Shown: positions 45,901-54,283 of the stretch, piece after piece | How positions within the stretch are numbered: the stretch's first letter is position 1 | Layout: every line of letters begins with the position of its first letter | DNA from: SB11 sp965249955 | GTDB taxonomy: Bacteria; Bacteroidota; Bacteroidia; UBA8524 | Direction of reading: 5' to 3' | Assembly (NCBI GenBank): GCA_965249955.1 | Contig: OZ252261.1 | Location: forward strand, 1,674,001 to 1,738,000 | DNA length: 64,000 nucleotides | Notes under the pieces: generated by a model | What the model was told of the DNA's origin: nothing | Database searches by the model: none | Seen by the model: the letters and a program-made list of their open reading frames with translations, nothing else | Translations under genes and position numbers: made by a program

Positions 45901-45966
45901 CACAGCAAATGCTATTACAAATGCTACCCAACCGAAAATATTATTGATGTTTTTGTAGTTATTCAT
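42949..45966 (-). CDS. DUF2723 family membrane protein (O-mannosyltransferase-like), paralogue
   Basis: This 1005-residue protein is a paralogue of the downstream DUF2723 protein: the SFWDCGEFISASYGLQVVHP signature, the PFEPRERDYVFVGSFQVF block, NWDDHDRSNRYM and NGDNDTYPLWYAQNVEKYRT are shared. The N-terminal part holds about 12-14 transmembrane helices and the C-terminal part (about 890-1005) is helical and TPR-like. It may glycosylate exported proteins, as proposed for the family. The methyltransferase gene lies 26 bp upstream on the same strand, so the two may form an operon. Confidence 0.85.
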   Translation of the reverse strand: MNNYKNINNIFGWVAFVIAFAVYALTMEPTASFWDCGEFISASYGLQVVHPPGAPMFLLLGRFFSLFAGDNLQMVAPMVNMLSVLASAFCVMFTFWITTYFARKLVLNITKDTELGMGHLAAIMGSGLVAALTLTFSDTFWFSAVEAEVYASSSFFTALTFWAILKWEANADERHSDRWLVFIGYVIGLAVGVHLLNLLVIPAIVYVYYFRRYQNITRKGIILAGLLGGVLLVFVQLGVIPGIPTLASKFDLIFVNNFGLGFGSGAIFFLLLLISATVFGVIYTQRRGKVAFNTALLAFSFIIIGYSSYSMVVIRSLANPPIDMNNPEDPFNLVYYLNREQYGDRPLLYGPYFTARPTGYELTNKKYARVDKKYKMVSQNFEYTFDKKDKVFFPRIYDINDQSHAVGYRMWTGLGEKQQPKFKHNIKFFVDYQLGWMYWRYFMWNFSGRQNDDQGMIGPVSGNWISGITPLDEARLGPQSNQPDSFMANKGKNKYYMLPFILGLIGLVFHIKNARGDSFILGILFLITGVVLILYLNPPPFEPRERDYVFVGSFQVFCTWIGLAVLALFTWLSTKMNKTSAAAVATVVCLLAAPTLMGSQNWDDHDRSNRYMTIDFAKDYLNSCPKNAILFTNGDNDTYPLWYAQNVEKYRTDVRVINYSLLGAAEYANSLRQQTYESAPIKFTFTPEQYMTGERDYVRVGENKNFNPNAYYELKDVMRFIASENNADKLYDNNSNEYTSYVPTKKLKITVDMAAYIKNGWISPNDTVGRVNELLFDLPGNALYKNGLLLLDIIANNSNERPVCFTTTTGSDVYMGLMNYFELRGLVYRIVPYNTPPQAQNNYGRINTDTLYNLLVNVYKWGGMEDHEMYVDDKAKLVPYNVRNHFYRLAVALYQEGKNEKAIAALDHSQKSIPNRNMPFGDNMLAYIDIYYRCGAPEKGDALMNIISTDASQRVNYFKQYKGSKNSQLIRQERQQAENAIRDCINLAAQYGRTDQKTKMENLLN

Positions 45967-45992
45967 GTTGTTTTATAGTGCAACAGGTTAGC

Positions 45993-46775
45993 TTATTTTT
46001 TTGCAATTACGAATATATCCCAAGTTTTATCAAGGTTATCTTTTTGTAAAAAAAAGTCTTGAGTACTTATTTCAGTTGTAACGGTGTTTTTCTCCATCAG
46101 TTTCTGACGCATCATAGAAGTTAAAAAGTTATACGGCAAAGCCAGCCATTTAGCGGGCAAAACCTTGTGCAACCCCAAAAAGTCCCACTTAGTTATACTA
46201 CGCACCCACTTGGCATTGTCCTCGTAATATTTATTTACGCGTTCATTGCCCTGCAAACCTATCATCTCCACATCGTCAAACACTTTACGAAAATCAGCCT
46301 CCATATCGGCAAAAGTATATTCAAACACATGAAAGGGGTTGCGAGCCAACGACATTTTTGCGTTTACCGTAGTGCACAAAAACACACCACCGGGTTTCAA
46401 AATACGTTTAGCCTCTTTTATAAATCCCATCGGGTCGTCCAAATGCTCAATAAACTGAAAAGCAGTTACCACATCCACACTCTCATCAGGCAGAGTAATA
46501 GGAGGAACCTTGCAAGTAATAAAATCAAGATTAGGTATGTGGGCATTATCCTTTTTGTTTTGCTCCACAGTCTCCGCACTATAATCTACCCCTGTGGCGT
46601 GCTCGGCCATTGGCGCCATGTGCACCGTGCCATAGCCTGTGCCACAACCAATATCAGCAATACGTTTACCTTTTATAAACTGTTCAGCCCACTCGTAAGC
46701 ATAAAAGCAACGTTTTACAGTAACGTTGTTCGATTCTTCAAAGCTGGGTCTTTCCCTATCATGTATCTTAGCCAT
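45993..46775 (-). CDS. Class I SAM-dependent methyltransferase
   Basis: This 260-residue protein has the Rossmann-fold motif I IADIGCGTGYGT (about residues 39-50), an acidic motif II ending in GVDYS, and VVTAFQFIEHLDDP plus RILKPGGVFLCTTVN, all as in methyltransferase families 11/25. The C-terminal half is less typical. Family 11 enzymes act on small molecules, lipids or sugars, and the adjacent DUF2723 gene could hint at a glycan substrate. It has its own well-formed promoter. Confidence 0.85.
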   Translation of the reverse strand: MAKIHDRERPSFEESNNVTVKRCFYAYEWAEQFIKGKRIADIGCGTGYGTVHMAPMAEHATGVDYSAETVEQNKKDNAHIPNLDFITCKVPPITLPDESVDVVTAFQFIEHLDDPMGFIKEAKRILKPGGVFLCTTVNAKMSLARNPFHVFEYTFADMEADFRKVFDDVEMIGLQGNERVNKYYEDNAKWVRSITKWDFLGLHKVLPAKWLALPYNFLTSMMRQKLMEKNTVTTEISTQDFFLQKDNLDKTWDIFVIAKK

Positions 46776-46791
46776 AATTTATAAGAAACGG

Positions 46792-46821
46792 CAAAAATAG
46801 TAAAGATTTCCTTTGCCACAA
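46792..46821 (-). promoter_or_regulatory. Bacteroidota-type promoter for the methyltransferase gene
   Basis: On the minus strand, TTG (complement of 46819-46821) is followed by 19 nt and TATTTTTG (complement of 46792-46799), fitting the TTG-n19-TAnnTTTG Bacteroidota promoter pattern. The ATG at 46775 lies 17 nt downstream of the -7 element. Confidence 0.6.
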
Positions 46822-46983
46822 CCATTATACACGTGGCTGGTAAAGGCGTTCAAAAAACCATTTTTGTTTTAGGTAGATGTTTTGCCGCACACATTAGTTG
46901 CCTATTGCCAATAGTAAAGGCAAACAAGCATATATAAGCAATAGAGGTTAGTTAGGGAAAGATAAAAAGGCTATAAAACGGCG

Positions 46984-48336
46984 CTAGTAATATTTATAAA
47001 CATAAAACTGTTTTATAAGGGGTTTTCCTTCCTCCATTTTCTTTTTGCGCAGGGCATAATAATCGCTTTTTGTAATATTGCCGTTTTTACTAAGGTTAAT
47101 TGCTTTTAATTCATCATCGGCTAATTCACCCTGAAAAAAAACTGCATAATTTTCTGAAAAGCGCATTTCATCAAAAATGTACACCCTATGATGCTTATTG
47201 TCTACCGTATCTTGCATGGCAAAATTTCCAGGGTGGGCGATATTTTCATTTATCAGCGAAAACTGATTGTCCTTTATTTCATAAACATCTATGGTTCCTT
47301 TTTCATACTGCCTATGCTTCATCATTTGAGTCCCATATTCAAGAAACACGATAAATTTATTTTTCACCCCTTGTACAGGTAATATTTTATTGATATTGCT
47401 AATATACAAATCAAGGCTATCATAGGCGTGGTAAATTTCGTCAGAATGTAAGTATCTACTCAATGTATTAATATAATTTATATAAGCCGTATCTACGCCC
47501 ACCCAATAAGGGTCAGTAATGTTTTTATGGATAACATTAGTAGCTGTTGGTATAAACGTGTTTTTAACTGTTAAAGTATAGTTTATTCCATTTGAATATA
47601 CTATGTGAGAATCGAGCACACATAAAAAACAATGGTTGTTCAAATCTATAAAACCTGTGCCTTTTATATATACAGCAGGGTTTACCTCAAGTAAAGTATT
47701 TGTATTTGTTTGGAAAAAAGAATATGCAGCAGGTAAATATTTGCCCGAATAGAAATTTTGATACATTCCCCCCGCATTGGAACCCAACAACAGCAATGAG
47801 TCATTAATTATCTGTAGTTCGGTTGGTAGAAATCTTTTAGAATTAGAAGGTATCTCCGAGTGGTATACTATTTTGGATTGTTTATCAGTCCATTTAATTT
47901 TGATAATACCCGTGCGAGAAAGTAAATAAAACAATGTATCGTTTATGGGTTTTATATCCATAAAATCAATAATCCCCAACCCCTTAACACTTAGTGATGT
48001 CTTAATCACCTCGTTTTTATTTTCCAGATTAATTTTATACAAAAAAACAGTATCCATATAGCTATTTGTAACTTTATAATCGGCCACATATAAAAAACTA
48101 TCACTAATAGTAAAGGCAATATGATAATTCCCAGAGCCTTGTGTTTCTTTTGCCAACAGCCCTTTTATGTCTATAATATCATACAAATAAAGCCCTTTAG
48201 CAGTATCCAATTTTGTTAGAGATGTGGGTGTGTTTTTCTGCCCAATGCAGCTTAGGGTGGTTATGCAGCAGAAAAAAAAAGGGAAAAAAACTTTCCCCCT
48301 TTTTATAGAAATTAATTTACTCATTCTAAACTTCAT
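46984..48336 (-). CDS. Putative lipoprotein, possible beta-propeller, unknown function
   Basis: The ATG at 48336 is chosen (450 residues); it overlaps the stop of the upstream gene by 11 nt. The ATG at 48324 is equally possible, and a TTG at 48339 is less likely. A basic start and hydrophobic stretch (KVFFPFFFCCITTLSCIG) end in an apparent lipobox Cys. The rest consists of repeated beta strands (FLYVADYKV, LFYLLSRTGIIKI, LLLLGSNAGGMY), consistent with a 6-bladed propeller, but no family signature was recognised. It is probably co-expressed with the small secreted protein upstream. Confidence 0.6.
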   Translation of the reverse strand: MKFRMSKLISIKRGKVFFPFFFCCITTLSCIGQKNTPTSLTKLDTAKGLYLYDIIDIKGLLAKETQGSGNYHIAFTISDSFLYVADYKVTNSYMDTVFLYKINLENKNEVIKTSLSVKGLGIIDFMDIKPINDTLFYLLSRTGIIKIKWTDKQSKIVYHSEIPSNSKRFLPTELQIINDSLLLLGSNAGGMYQNFYSGKYLPAAYSFFQTNTNTLLEVNPAVYIKGTGFIDLNNHCFLCVLDSHIVYSNGINYTLTVKNTFIPTATNVIHKNITDPYWVGVDTAYINYINTLSRYLHSDEIYHAYDSLDLYISNINKILPVQGVKNKFIVFLEYGTQMMKHRQYEKGTIDVYEIKDNQFSLINENIAHPGNFAMQDTVDNKHHRVYIFDEMRFSENYAVFFQGELADDELKAINLSKNGNITKSDYYALRKKKMEEGKPLIKQFYVYKYY

Positions 48337-48778
48337 CAATTACAATTTCAATCCCACCAGTAGCAAGAGTAGACCATGAATAGCTTATTACCGCAGTTTG
48401 TGACGTACCCGTATTATAATAGGTGCGTGTATAACTGCCCGACTGCGTCCCGCTTCCGGCATTCCATACGGACAAAATATTGCCTACCTCGTAGTCTAAA
48501 TCGGTGTTAGATATCCAAGTAACAATAGCTCCAGCACAATCAGATCTCAAGTCCTCATTAGTGGGGCATTTTTGATCGTTGTCTACTGTGGGATTTTCGC
48601 AAACCAGTGTTGCCCAAGCTAAGGCGGTCCCACAGTCGCCTTTATCTTTTGTAACCTTACAGTGAAGATCTCCTTGGCTTTTTTGGTTTTCCAATCTAAT
48701 GGTGATAGTGGCAAAACTGTTTTGAGAAAACAAGAATGCTGTTATGCTAAACAGCACAGTAATGAACATTTTTTTCAT
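48326..48778 (-). CDS. Small secreted Cys-containing protein of unknown function
   Basis: This 150-residue protein has a signal peptide (MKKMFITVLFSITAFLFSQNSFA; Met4 is an alternative start). The mature part contains five Cys residues within about residues 40-81 (HCKV, DCGT, VCEN, KCPT, DCAG) followed by a Ser/Thr-rich beta region. No known domain was recognised. It partly overlaps and probably couples to the downstream putative lipoprotein gene. Confidence 0.6.
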   Translation of the reverse strand: MKKMFITVLFSITAFLFSQNSFATITIRLENQKSQGDLHCKVTKDKGDCGTALAWATLVCENPTVDNDQKCPTNEDLRSDCAGAIVTWISNTDLDYEVGNILSVWNAGSGTQSGSYTRTYYNTGTSQTAVISYSWSTLATGGIEIVIDEV

Positions 48779-49109
48779 TTTTTAGCACTTATTTAATTAA
48801 TGCCTCATTTAACAGGGTTTTGGCTCGTCCTTTCCAATTATATAATCTAAGCCGGCAATATGATTTATGTAATTGATAATCAAAGTTAAAACAAAAGTCG
48901 AATTATGCAAAAGCGATGAATTATTATTCGACGAACGATAAACTTAACTCAAGTTTAAAAGAGTTTGGTAGTTAATTTTATGTGGTTTTGATATTGTTAC
49001 AGTCAAGCACTAGTAAATATACACTCATCACATATTCTGCCAAGCGTATGGTTAGCCCGCTCGCCAAAAGCACCTAAGAGATTGTTTTTTAAAATTATAA
49101 AAATATAGT
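48779..49109. other. Gene-free divergent intergenic region
   Basis: This 331-bp stretch separates the minus-strand small secreted protein gene from the rimP promoter. It is AT-rich and contains no ORF with a credible start, no tRNA-like fold and no strong hairpin that I could see. No clear TAnnTTTG element was found for the minus-strand gene. Confidence 0.5.
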
Positions 49110-49117
49110 TATCTTTG
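49110..49117 (+). promoter_or_regulatory. Bacteroidota-type -7 element of the rimP-nusA-infB operon
   Basis: TATCTTTG matches TAnnTTTG exactly. Transcription would start at about 49122, giving a leader of roughly 45 nt that contains a terminator-like hairpin before the rimP ATG at 49168. Confidence 0.6.
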
Positions 49118-49134
49118 CGCAGCTTTTTTAATCG

Positions 49135-49160
49135 AAAAGGGGGCAATTGTCCCCTTTTTT
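49135..49160 (+). terminator. Terminator-like hairpin in the rimP leader (possible attenuator)
   Basis: AAAAGGGGGC pairs with GTCCCCTTTT (including one G-U pair) around a 4-nt AATT loop, and the downstream arm runs into six T residues. This is a full intrinsic-terminator layout placed between the promoter at 49110 and the rimP start at 49168. It is unlikely to belong to an upstream gene because the nearest upstream gene points away. Confidence 0.65.
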
Positions 49161-49167
49161 ATTGGCT

Positions 49168-49644
49168 ATGAGTGATTTGACTAAAACCCTTACAACCTAT
49201 GCCGCAGAGCATTTAGCCGGCGGCGAGCACTTTTTAATAACAGTAGAAAAGGTAGGCTTAGGCACACCCAAGTACACCGTTGTTATTGACGGAGATAAAG
49301 GAGTTTCGATAGATGCTTGCTCGCAGCTAAGCCGTTACATCTCGAAAAAGGTAGACGAAGAGTTGGGTGAAGATATGCCCGCGTTTACTTATGAGGTGGC
49401 TTCACCGGGGGTTGACAGGCCTTTGATGATAGAACGCCAATACCCCAAGCACGTGGGTAGAGGCATAAAATTTACCGATGCTGATGGAGCATTGGTAAAC
49501 GGCACACTAAAAGCAGTAAGCAACGGGCAAATAACCGTTGACGTAGAGATTAAAGAAAAAGGTAAAAAGAAACCCGAATATAAAGAGGGCGTATTTAACC
49601 TAAGCGATATAAAAGAACCAAAGATTATAGTTTCATTTAAATAA
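49168..49644 (+). CDS. rimP: Ribosome maturation factor RimP
   Basis: RimP assists 30S subunit maturation. The ATG at 49168 (MSDLTKTLTTYAAEHL, 158 residues) is chosen over an upstream TTG that lies inside the leader hairpin. The N-terminal domain contains YTVVIDGDKGVSIDACSQLSRYI and YEVASPGVDRPL, which match the RimP family; the C-terminal SH3-like domain ends in KEPKIIVSFK. The gene order rimP-nusA-infB is the conserved bacterial arrangement, and nusA follows after 8 bp. Confidence 0.95.
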   Translation: MSDLTKTLTTYAAEHLAGGEHFLITVEKVGLGTPKYTVVIDGDKGVSIDACSQLSRYISKKVDEELGEDMPAFTYEVASPGVDRPLMIERQYPKHVGRGIKFTDADGALVNGTLKAVSNGQITVDVEIKEKGKKKPEYKEGVFNLSDIKEPKIIVSFK

Positions 49645-49652
49645 AAAAAGAG

Positions 49653-50894
49653 ATGCACAGCCTTGGGTTAGTAGAATCATTTTCTGAGTTCAAGGAATTC
49701 AAGAATATCGACCGCGCAACTATGATGCGTGTGTTGGAAGACGTTTTCCGCAGCATGCTTCGCAAAAAATACGGCACCGACGAAAATTGCGACGTAATTA
49801 TTAATACAGAGAAGGGTGATTTAGAGATATGGCGCACACGCACCATAGTGGAAGATGGCGCAGTAGAAGATCCCGTGTTTGAAATTGAGCTTAGCGAAGC
49901 GCAGAAAATAGAAGCAGATTTTGAAGTAGGAGAAGAAGCAGTAGAAGAGGTAAAACTGCTTGATTTTGGTCGCCGCCTTATACTTACGGCTCGCCAAACC
50001 CTTATGTCGAAGATAATGGAGCTGGAAAAAGAAGAAGTTTTCCGCAAATATCAAGACCGTGTGGGCGAGATAGTAACCGGTGAAGTATACCAAATTTGGA
50101 AAAAAGAAATAATGGTGTTGGATGATGAAGGCAACGAGCTTTTATTACCAAAACCAGATATGATACCCTCTGATTTTTACAAAAAAGGCGATTCAATTCG
50201 CGGTGTTGTAAAATCAACAGAAATGATAAACGGCACCCCAAAAATTATACTTTCACGCACCGCACCTGATTTTTTAGAGCGATTGTTTGAAATGGAAGTG
50301 CCCGAAATTTTAGATGGTCTTATCACCATTAAAAACATAGTGCGTGAGCCGGGTGAGCGCGCTAAAGTAGCCGTAGAAAGCTACGACGACCGTATTGATC
50401 CTGTGGGTGCTTGTGTGGGCATGAAAGGCTCGCGCATACATGGCATAGTGCGTGAATTGCGTAATGAAAACATTGACGTAATTAATTACACCACCAACCT
50501 GCCACTATACATTCAACGCTCGCTAAGCCCTGCTAAAATCTCATCAATAAAAGTTGATGAAGATAAAAAAAGAGTAGCCGTTTTCTTAAAGCCCGATCAA
50601 GTATCTTTGGCAATAGGAAAAGGAGGGCACAACATTAAGTTGGCAGGAAAACTAACAGGATACGAGATTGATGTTTACCGTGAAAACGATGATACCGAAA
50701 TAGAGGAAGACATTGATTTAGAAGAATTTGCTGATGAAATAGACAGCTGGATATTAGACGAACTTAAAGGAATAGGTTGCGATACAGCAAAAAGTGTGTT
50801 GGCATTAAGTGATGAAGACTTAGTGAGGCGCACAGAGCTTGAAGAAGAAACCATACAAGAGATAAAACAGATACTACAAGCTGAGTTTGAATAA
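49653..50894 (+). CDS. nusA: Transcription termination/antitermination protein NusA
   Basis: NusA binds RNA polymerase and modulates pausing, termination and antitermination. This 413-residue protein has the N-terminal RNAP-binding domain (about 1-130, SFSEFKEFKNIDRATMMRVLEDVFRSML-type start), an S1 domain (about 135-205), two KH domains (about 205-350; VGACVGMKGSRIHGIVREL and VSLAIGKGGHNIKLAGKLTGYEIDVY), and a short helix-hairpin-helix-like C-terminus. The domain set is complete for the phylum. NusA could regulate its own operon through the hairpin upstream of rimP. Confidence 0.97.
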   Translation: MHSLGLVESFSEFKEFKNIDRATMMRVLEDVFRSMLRKKYGTDENCDVIINTEKGDLEIWRTRTIVEDGAVEDPVFEIELSEAQKIEADFEVGEEAVEEVKLLDFGRRLILTARQTLMSKIMELEKEEVFRKYQDRVGEIVTGEVYQIWKKEIMVLDDEGNELLLPKPDMIPSDFYKKGDSIRGVVKSTEMINGTPKIILSRTAPDFLERLFEMEVPEILDGLITIKNIVREPGERAKVAVESYDDRIDPVGACVGMKGSRIHGIVRELRNENIDVINYTTNLPLYIQRSLSPAKISSIKVDEDKKRVAVFLKPDQVSLAIGKGGHNIKLAGKLTGYEIDVYRENDDTEIEEDIDLEEFADEIDSWILDELKGIGCDTAKSVLALSDEDLVRRTELEEETIQEIKQILQAEFE

Positions 50895-50934
50895 AACTTA
50901 GCTTGTAACGGCTGTTTTTTTGCGGTTTTGCGCT

Positions 50935-50942
50935 TATTTTTG
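50935..50942 (+). promoter_or_regulatory. Possible internal -7 element before infB
   Basis: TATTTTTG matches TAnnTTTG and ends 14 nt before the infB ATG at 50957. It lies in the 62-bp nusA-infB gap. No properly spaced -33 element was found, so an internal promoter is only a possibility. Confidence 0.35.
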
Positions 50943-50956
50943 TACAATTATTATAA

Positions 50957-53900
50957 ATGACGGACAACGAAAAATCATACCGTATTAAAAGTGTAGCCAC
51001 CGAATTGGGGGTAGGGGTGCAAACTATTGCCGAAGAGCTAAATAAAAATGGCTTTGAGGTTGATGCTAAACCTACGTCTAAAATTTCGGGCGACATGTAT
51101 CAATTGCTCTTAAAAGTATTTAAGTCAGACAAAGAGGCTCGCGAAGAAGCAAAGCAGCTTGAACGCAACAAAAAAGAAGCCGTAGATGCACCATTAGGTA
51201 GCCATACCAATAAAGGTGCCGATAACTTTGACGACGACGTAGTACACATTACAACATCAAGCATAGTTGACGAGCCAATTGCCCCTGTTGTAAAAGAGGA
51301 AAAAATTGCGCCAATAGAAGAAATTCCTGCTCCCCCCGTTGAAAAACCAAAGGTAGAAGAGAAAAAAGAAGAAACTCCGCAACCAAAAGCTGAAGAGCCA
51401 AAGGTAGAAGAGAAGAGGGATGAGCGTAAAGTTATACTCTCTGGGCCTAAAGTAGTTGATAAAATAGACCTAGATAACCTAGGTGGAAAATCAATTAAAA
51501 AGCAACTTCCAAAAGAAGAGACGCCCAAAGAAGAACCTAAAGTTGAGGAAACAAAGGTTGTAGAAACACCAAAAGCTGAAGAGCCAAAGGTAGAAGCCCC
51601 TAAAGTTGACGCTCCAAAAGTTGAGGAGAAAAAGACTGAGGAAGCACCTAAGGCAGAGAAGCCAAAAGCAGAAACACCTAAAGAAGTTACCCCTCAGGTT
51701 GTTGAAAACCCTAAAGTAGAAACGCCAAAAGCTGAGGAGAAAAAGACTGAGGAAGCGCCTAAGGTAGAAGAACCAAAAGCAGAAACGCCCAAAAAAGTTA
51801 CTACACCTGTTGCAGAAACAGAAACACCCATAGCAAACGACGGCCCAAAAGAAGTTGAAGTAGTTAAACCCAAAATGGAAAAACTACAAGGGCTTAAAGT
51901 TTTGGGTAAAATAGAGCTTCCGCGTAAAGAAGAACATAAGAAAAAACCAGTAGCATCATCAGATGCCGATGGAACTAAAAAGAAACGCAAACGCAAGATT
52001 ACTACGGTAATTAGTAGCGATAACCCAAATCTTTCAAAAATATCGAAAGAAAAAGGGTCTACAAACAACCCTAATAAGTCGAACACTAACAGTAACGACC
52101 GAAATAGTAATAACCGTAATAGGCGCGGCGGCAGTAATGAGCCAAAAGGCGAGATTAGCCAAAAAGAAATACAAGACAAGCTAAAACAAACGCTTGCACG
52201 CATCAACCCAAGCAAATCATCAAACACAGGTTCTCAGCGTTATAAAAATCGCCGTAACAAGCGCGATCAACACGCACAAAACCGTGAAGATGCCTTGCAA
52301 GAAATTGAAGCAGAAAAAAACATCCTTAAAGTTACCGAGTTTGTTACTGCAAACGAGTTGGCAAAACTTATGGACATATCGGTAAACCAGGTAATTACCA
52401 CCTGTTTTGCACTAGGAATGATGGTTTCTATAAACCAGCGTTTAGATGCAGAAACCATTACCATAGTAGCCGATGAGTTTGGTTTTGATGTTCAGTTTGT
52501 TGGTGCCGATATACAAGATACAATAGAAGAAGAAGAAGATAATCCCGAAGATTTATTGCCTCGTGCTCCTATCGTTACCGTTATGGGTCACGTAGATCAT
52601 GGTAAAACATCGTTATTGGATTATATACGTGATGCTAATATAGTAGCAGGCGAAGCAGGGGGAATAACCCAGCATATTGGAGCTTATGAGGTAACCCTTA
52701 AAGATGGTCGTCAAATCACCTTCTTAGATACTCCTGGTCACGAAGCCTTTACTGCTATGCGTGCAAGGGGAGCTCAACTTACAGATATAGCAATTATTGT
52801 AATTGCTGCTGATGATAATGTGATGCCTCAAACCAAAGAAGCCATTAGTCACGCACAAGCGGCTAATGTTCCTATGGTGTTTGCCTTCAACAAAATTGAT
52901 AAAGACGGAGCCAACCCTGATAGGCTGAGAGAAGAGTTGTCAGGCATGAACGTTTTGGTAGAAGAGTGGGGCGGAAAATTTCAAACACAAGAAATATCGG
53001 CCAAAAAAGGATTGCATATTGATGACCTTTTAGAAAAAGTATTGCTTGAAGCAGAAATACTTGACCTAAAAGCCAACCCTGATAAACGTGCCAAAGGAGC
53101 TGTAATAGAAGCTCGTATGGATAAAGGCCGTGGTATTGTTACTACTGTAATGGTGCAAGAAGGAACCCTGAAAATGGGAGACCCGATTGTAGCAGGTGCA
53201 ATGGCCGGACGTATAAAAGCAATGTTTAACGAAAGGGGGCAGAAAGTTGAAGTAGCAGGACCATCAGTACCTGTATCGGTACTGGGTTTCTCTTCTCCGC
53301 CACAAGCGGGTGAAGCCTTCAACGTAATGTCTAGTGAAGCCGAAGCAAAAGATATTGCAAATAAACGAAGCCAGTTGCTTCGCGAGCAAGGGTTGCGTAC
53401 TAAGAAACACATTACCCTTGACGAGATTGGACGCCGACTTGCTATTGGTAACTTTAAAGAACTTAATATCATCGTTAAAGCCGATGTGGATGGTTCGGCA
53501 GAAGCCTTGGCAGATTCATTACTAAAACTTTCTACCGATGAGGTACAAGTAAACGTAATACTTAAAGGCGTAGGTCAGATATCAGAAAGCGATGTATTGT
53601 TGGCCACAGCCTCAGATGCGATTATAGTTGGTTTCCAAGTTCGCCCATCAATACAAGCCAAACGATTGGCAGAGAACGAGGATATAGAGATTAAACTATA
53701 CTCAATTATATACAGTGCTATCGACGAGATTAAATCGGCTATCGAAGGCTTGCTAGAGCCTAAGATTGAAGAGAAAATCGTTTGTAACGTACAAGTGCGT
53801 GAGGTGTTTAAAATTACCAAAGTGGGTACCATTGCAGGTTGTATGGTTACCGACGGTAAAATTACCCGTAACACAAAAATACGTGTTATTCGCGATGGCG

Positions 53901-54067
53901 TAGTAGTACACACCGGAGCAATAGATGCTTTGAAACGTTATAAGGACGATGTTAAAGAAGTTTCTACCGGCTACGAGTGCGGTATAAGCATTAAAAACTT
54001 TAACGATATACAGATTGACGACAACATAGAAGGCTTTGAAGAAGTTGAAGTGAAACGTAAGCTGTAA
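50957..54067 (+). CDS. infB: Translation initiation factor IF-2 with long acidic/Lys-rich N-terminal extension
   Basis: IF-2 recruits fMet-tRNA to the 30S subunit. This 1036-residue protein starts with an IF2-N helical domain (YRIKSVATELGVGVQTIAEEL), followed by ~200 residues of low-complexity Lys/Glu/Pro repeats (KVEEKKTEEAPKAE-like) and a basic Asn/Arg-rich stretch. A second IF2-N domain lies near residue 460. The GTPase domain begins at about 535 (P-loop GHVDHGKTS, DTPGHEAFT, NKID), and domains II, III and IV complete the C-terminal half. Length and layout suit Bacteroidota, which often have long N-termini. A perfect palindromic terminator follows. Confidence 0.97.
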   Translation: MTDNEKSYRIKSVATELGVGVQTIAEELNKNGFEVDAKPTSKISGDMYQLLLKVFKSDKEAREEAKQLERNKKEAVDAPLGSHTNKGADNFDDDVVHITTSSIVDEPIAPVVKEEKIAPIEEIPAPPVEKPKVEEKKEETPQPKAEEPKVEEKRDERKVILSGPKVVDKIDLDNLGGKSIKKQLPKEETPKEEPKVEETKVVETPKAEEPKVEAPKVDAPKVEEKKTEEAPKAEKPKAETPKEVTPQVVENPKVETPKAEEKKTEEAPKVEEPKAETPKKVTTPVAETETPIANDGPKEVEVVKPKMEKLQGLKVLGKIELPRKEEHKKKPVASSDADGTKKKRKRKITTVISSDNPNLSKISKEKGSTNNPNKSNTNSNDRNSNNRNRRGGSNEPKGEISQKEIQDKLKQTLARINPSKSSNTGSQRYKNRRNKRDQHAQNREDALQEIEAEKNILKVTEFVTANELAKLMDISVNQVITTCFALGMMVSINQRLDAETITIVADEFGFDVQFVGADIQDTIEEEEDNPEDLLPRAPIVTVMGHVDHGKTSLLDYIRDANIVAGEAGGITQHIGAYEVTLKDGRQITFLDTPGHEAFTAMRARGAQLTDIAIIVIAADDNVMPQTKEAISHAQAANVPMVFAFNKIDKDGANPDRLREELSGMNVLVEEWGGKFQTQEISAKKGLHIDDLLEKVLLEAEILDLKANPDKRAKGAVIEARMDKGRGIVTTVMVQEGTLKMGDPIVAGAMAGRIKAMFNERGQKVEVAGPSVPVSVLGFSSPPQAGEAFNVMSSEAEAKDIANKRSQLLREQGLRTKKHITLDEIGRRLAIGNFKELNIIVKADVDGSAEALADSLLKLSTDEVQVNVILKGVGQISESDVLLATASDAIIVGFQVRPSIQAKRLAENEDIEIKLYSIIYSAIDEIKSAIEGLLEPKIEEKIVCNVQVREVFKITKVGTIAGCMVTDGKITRNTKIRVIRDGVVVHTGAIDALKRYKDDVKEVSTGYECGISIKNFNDIQIDDNIEGFEEVEVKRKL

Positions 54068-54086
54068 ACACAATAATATTGAAACA

Positions 54087-54120
54087 ACAAGAAAGGCCGC
54101 TAATTAGCGGCCTTTCTTGT
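54087..54120. terminator. Intrinsic terminator of the rimP-nusA-infB operon
   Basis: This is a 34-nt perfect palindrome with GAAAGGCCGCTAAT on one arm and its complement on the other, ending in CTTTCTTGT and located 20 bp after the infB stop codon. The GC-rich stem and T-rich exit are typical of an intrinsic terminator. Confidence 0.88.
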
Positions 54121-54211
54121 TTAGTGTAACCAAAGAACAAACTATGGTGTAAGATGCAAAAAGGAATAAAGCGATTAGAAAACCAAAGAAGTTTGCTTAA
54201 ACAGGATTAAG

Positions 54212-54219
54212 TATTTTTG
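54212..54219 (+). promoter_or_regulatory. Bacteroidota-type -7 element for the small membrane protein gene
   Basis: TATTTTTG matches TAnnTTTG; TTTG at 54192-54195 lies 16 nt upstream and may be the -33 element. The gene starts at 54284. Confidence 0.45.
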
Positions 54220-54283
54220 CCATACCCAAAGCAAAAAAAAAAACTTTTATATAACAGTTAATGCTTTGCTGTTTCAGGATAAG

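Noticed and set aside
51100..52227. Long minus-strand ORFs opposite infB
   Set aside because: They mirror the low-complexity Lys/Glu/Pro repeats of IF-2 and show Ser/Phe-rich shadow composition.
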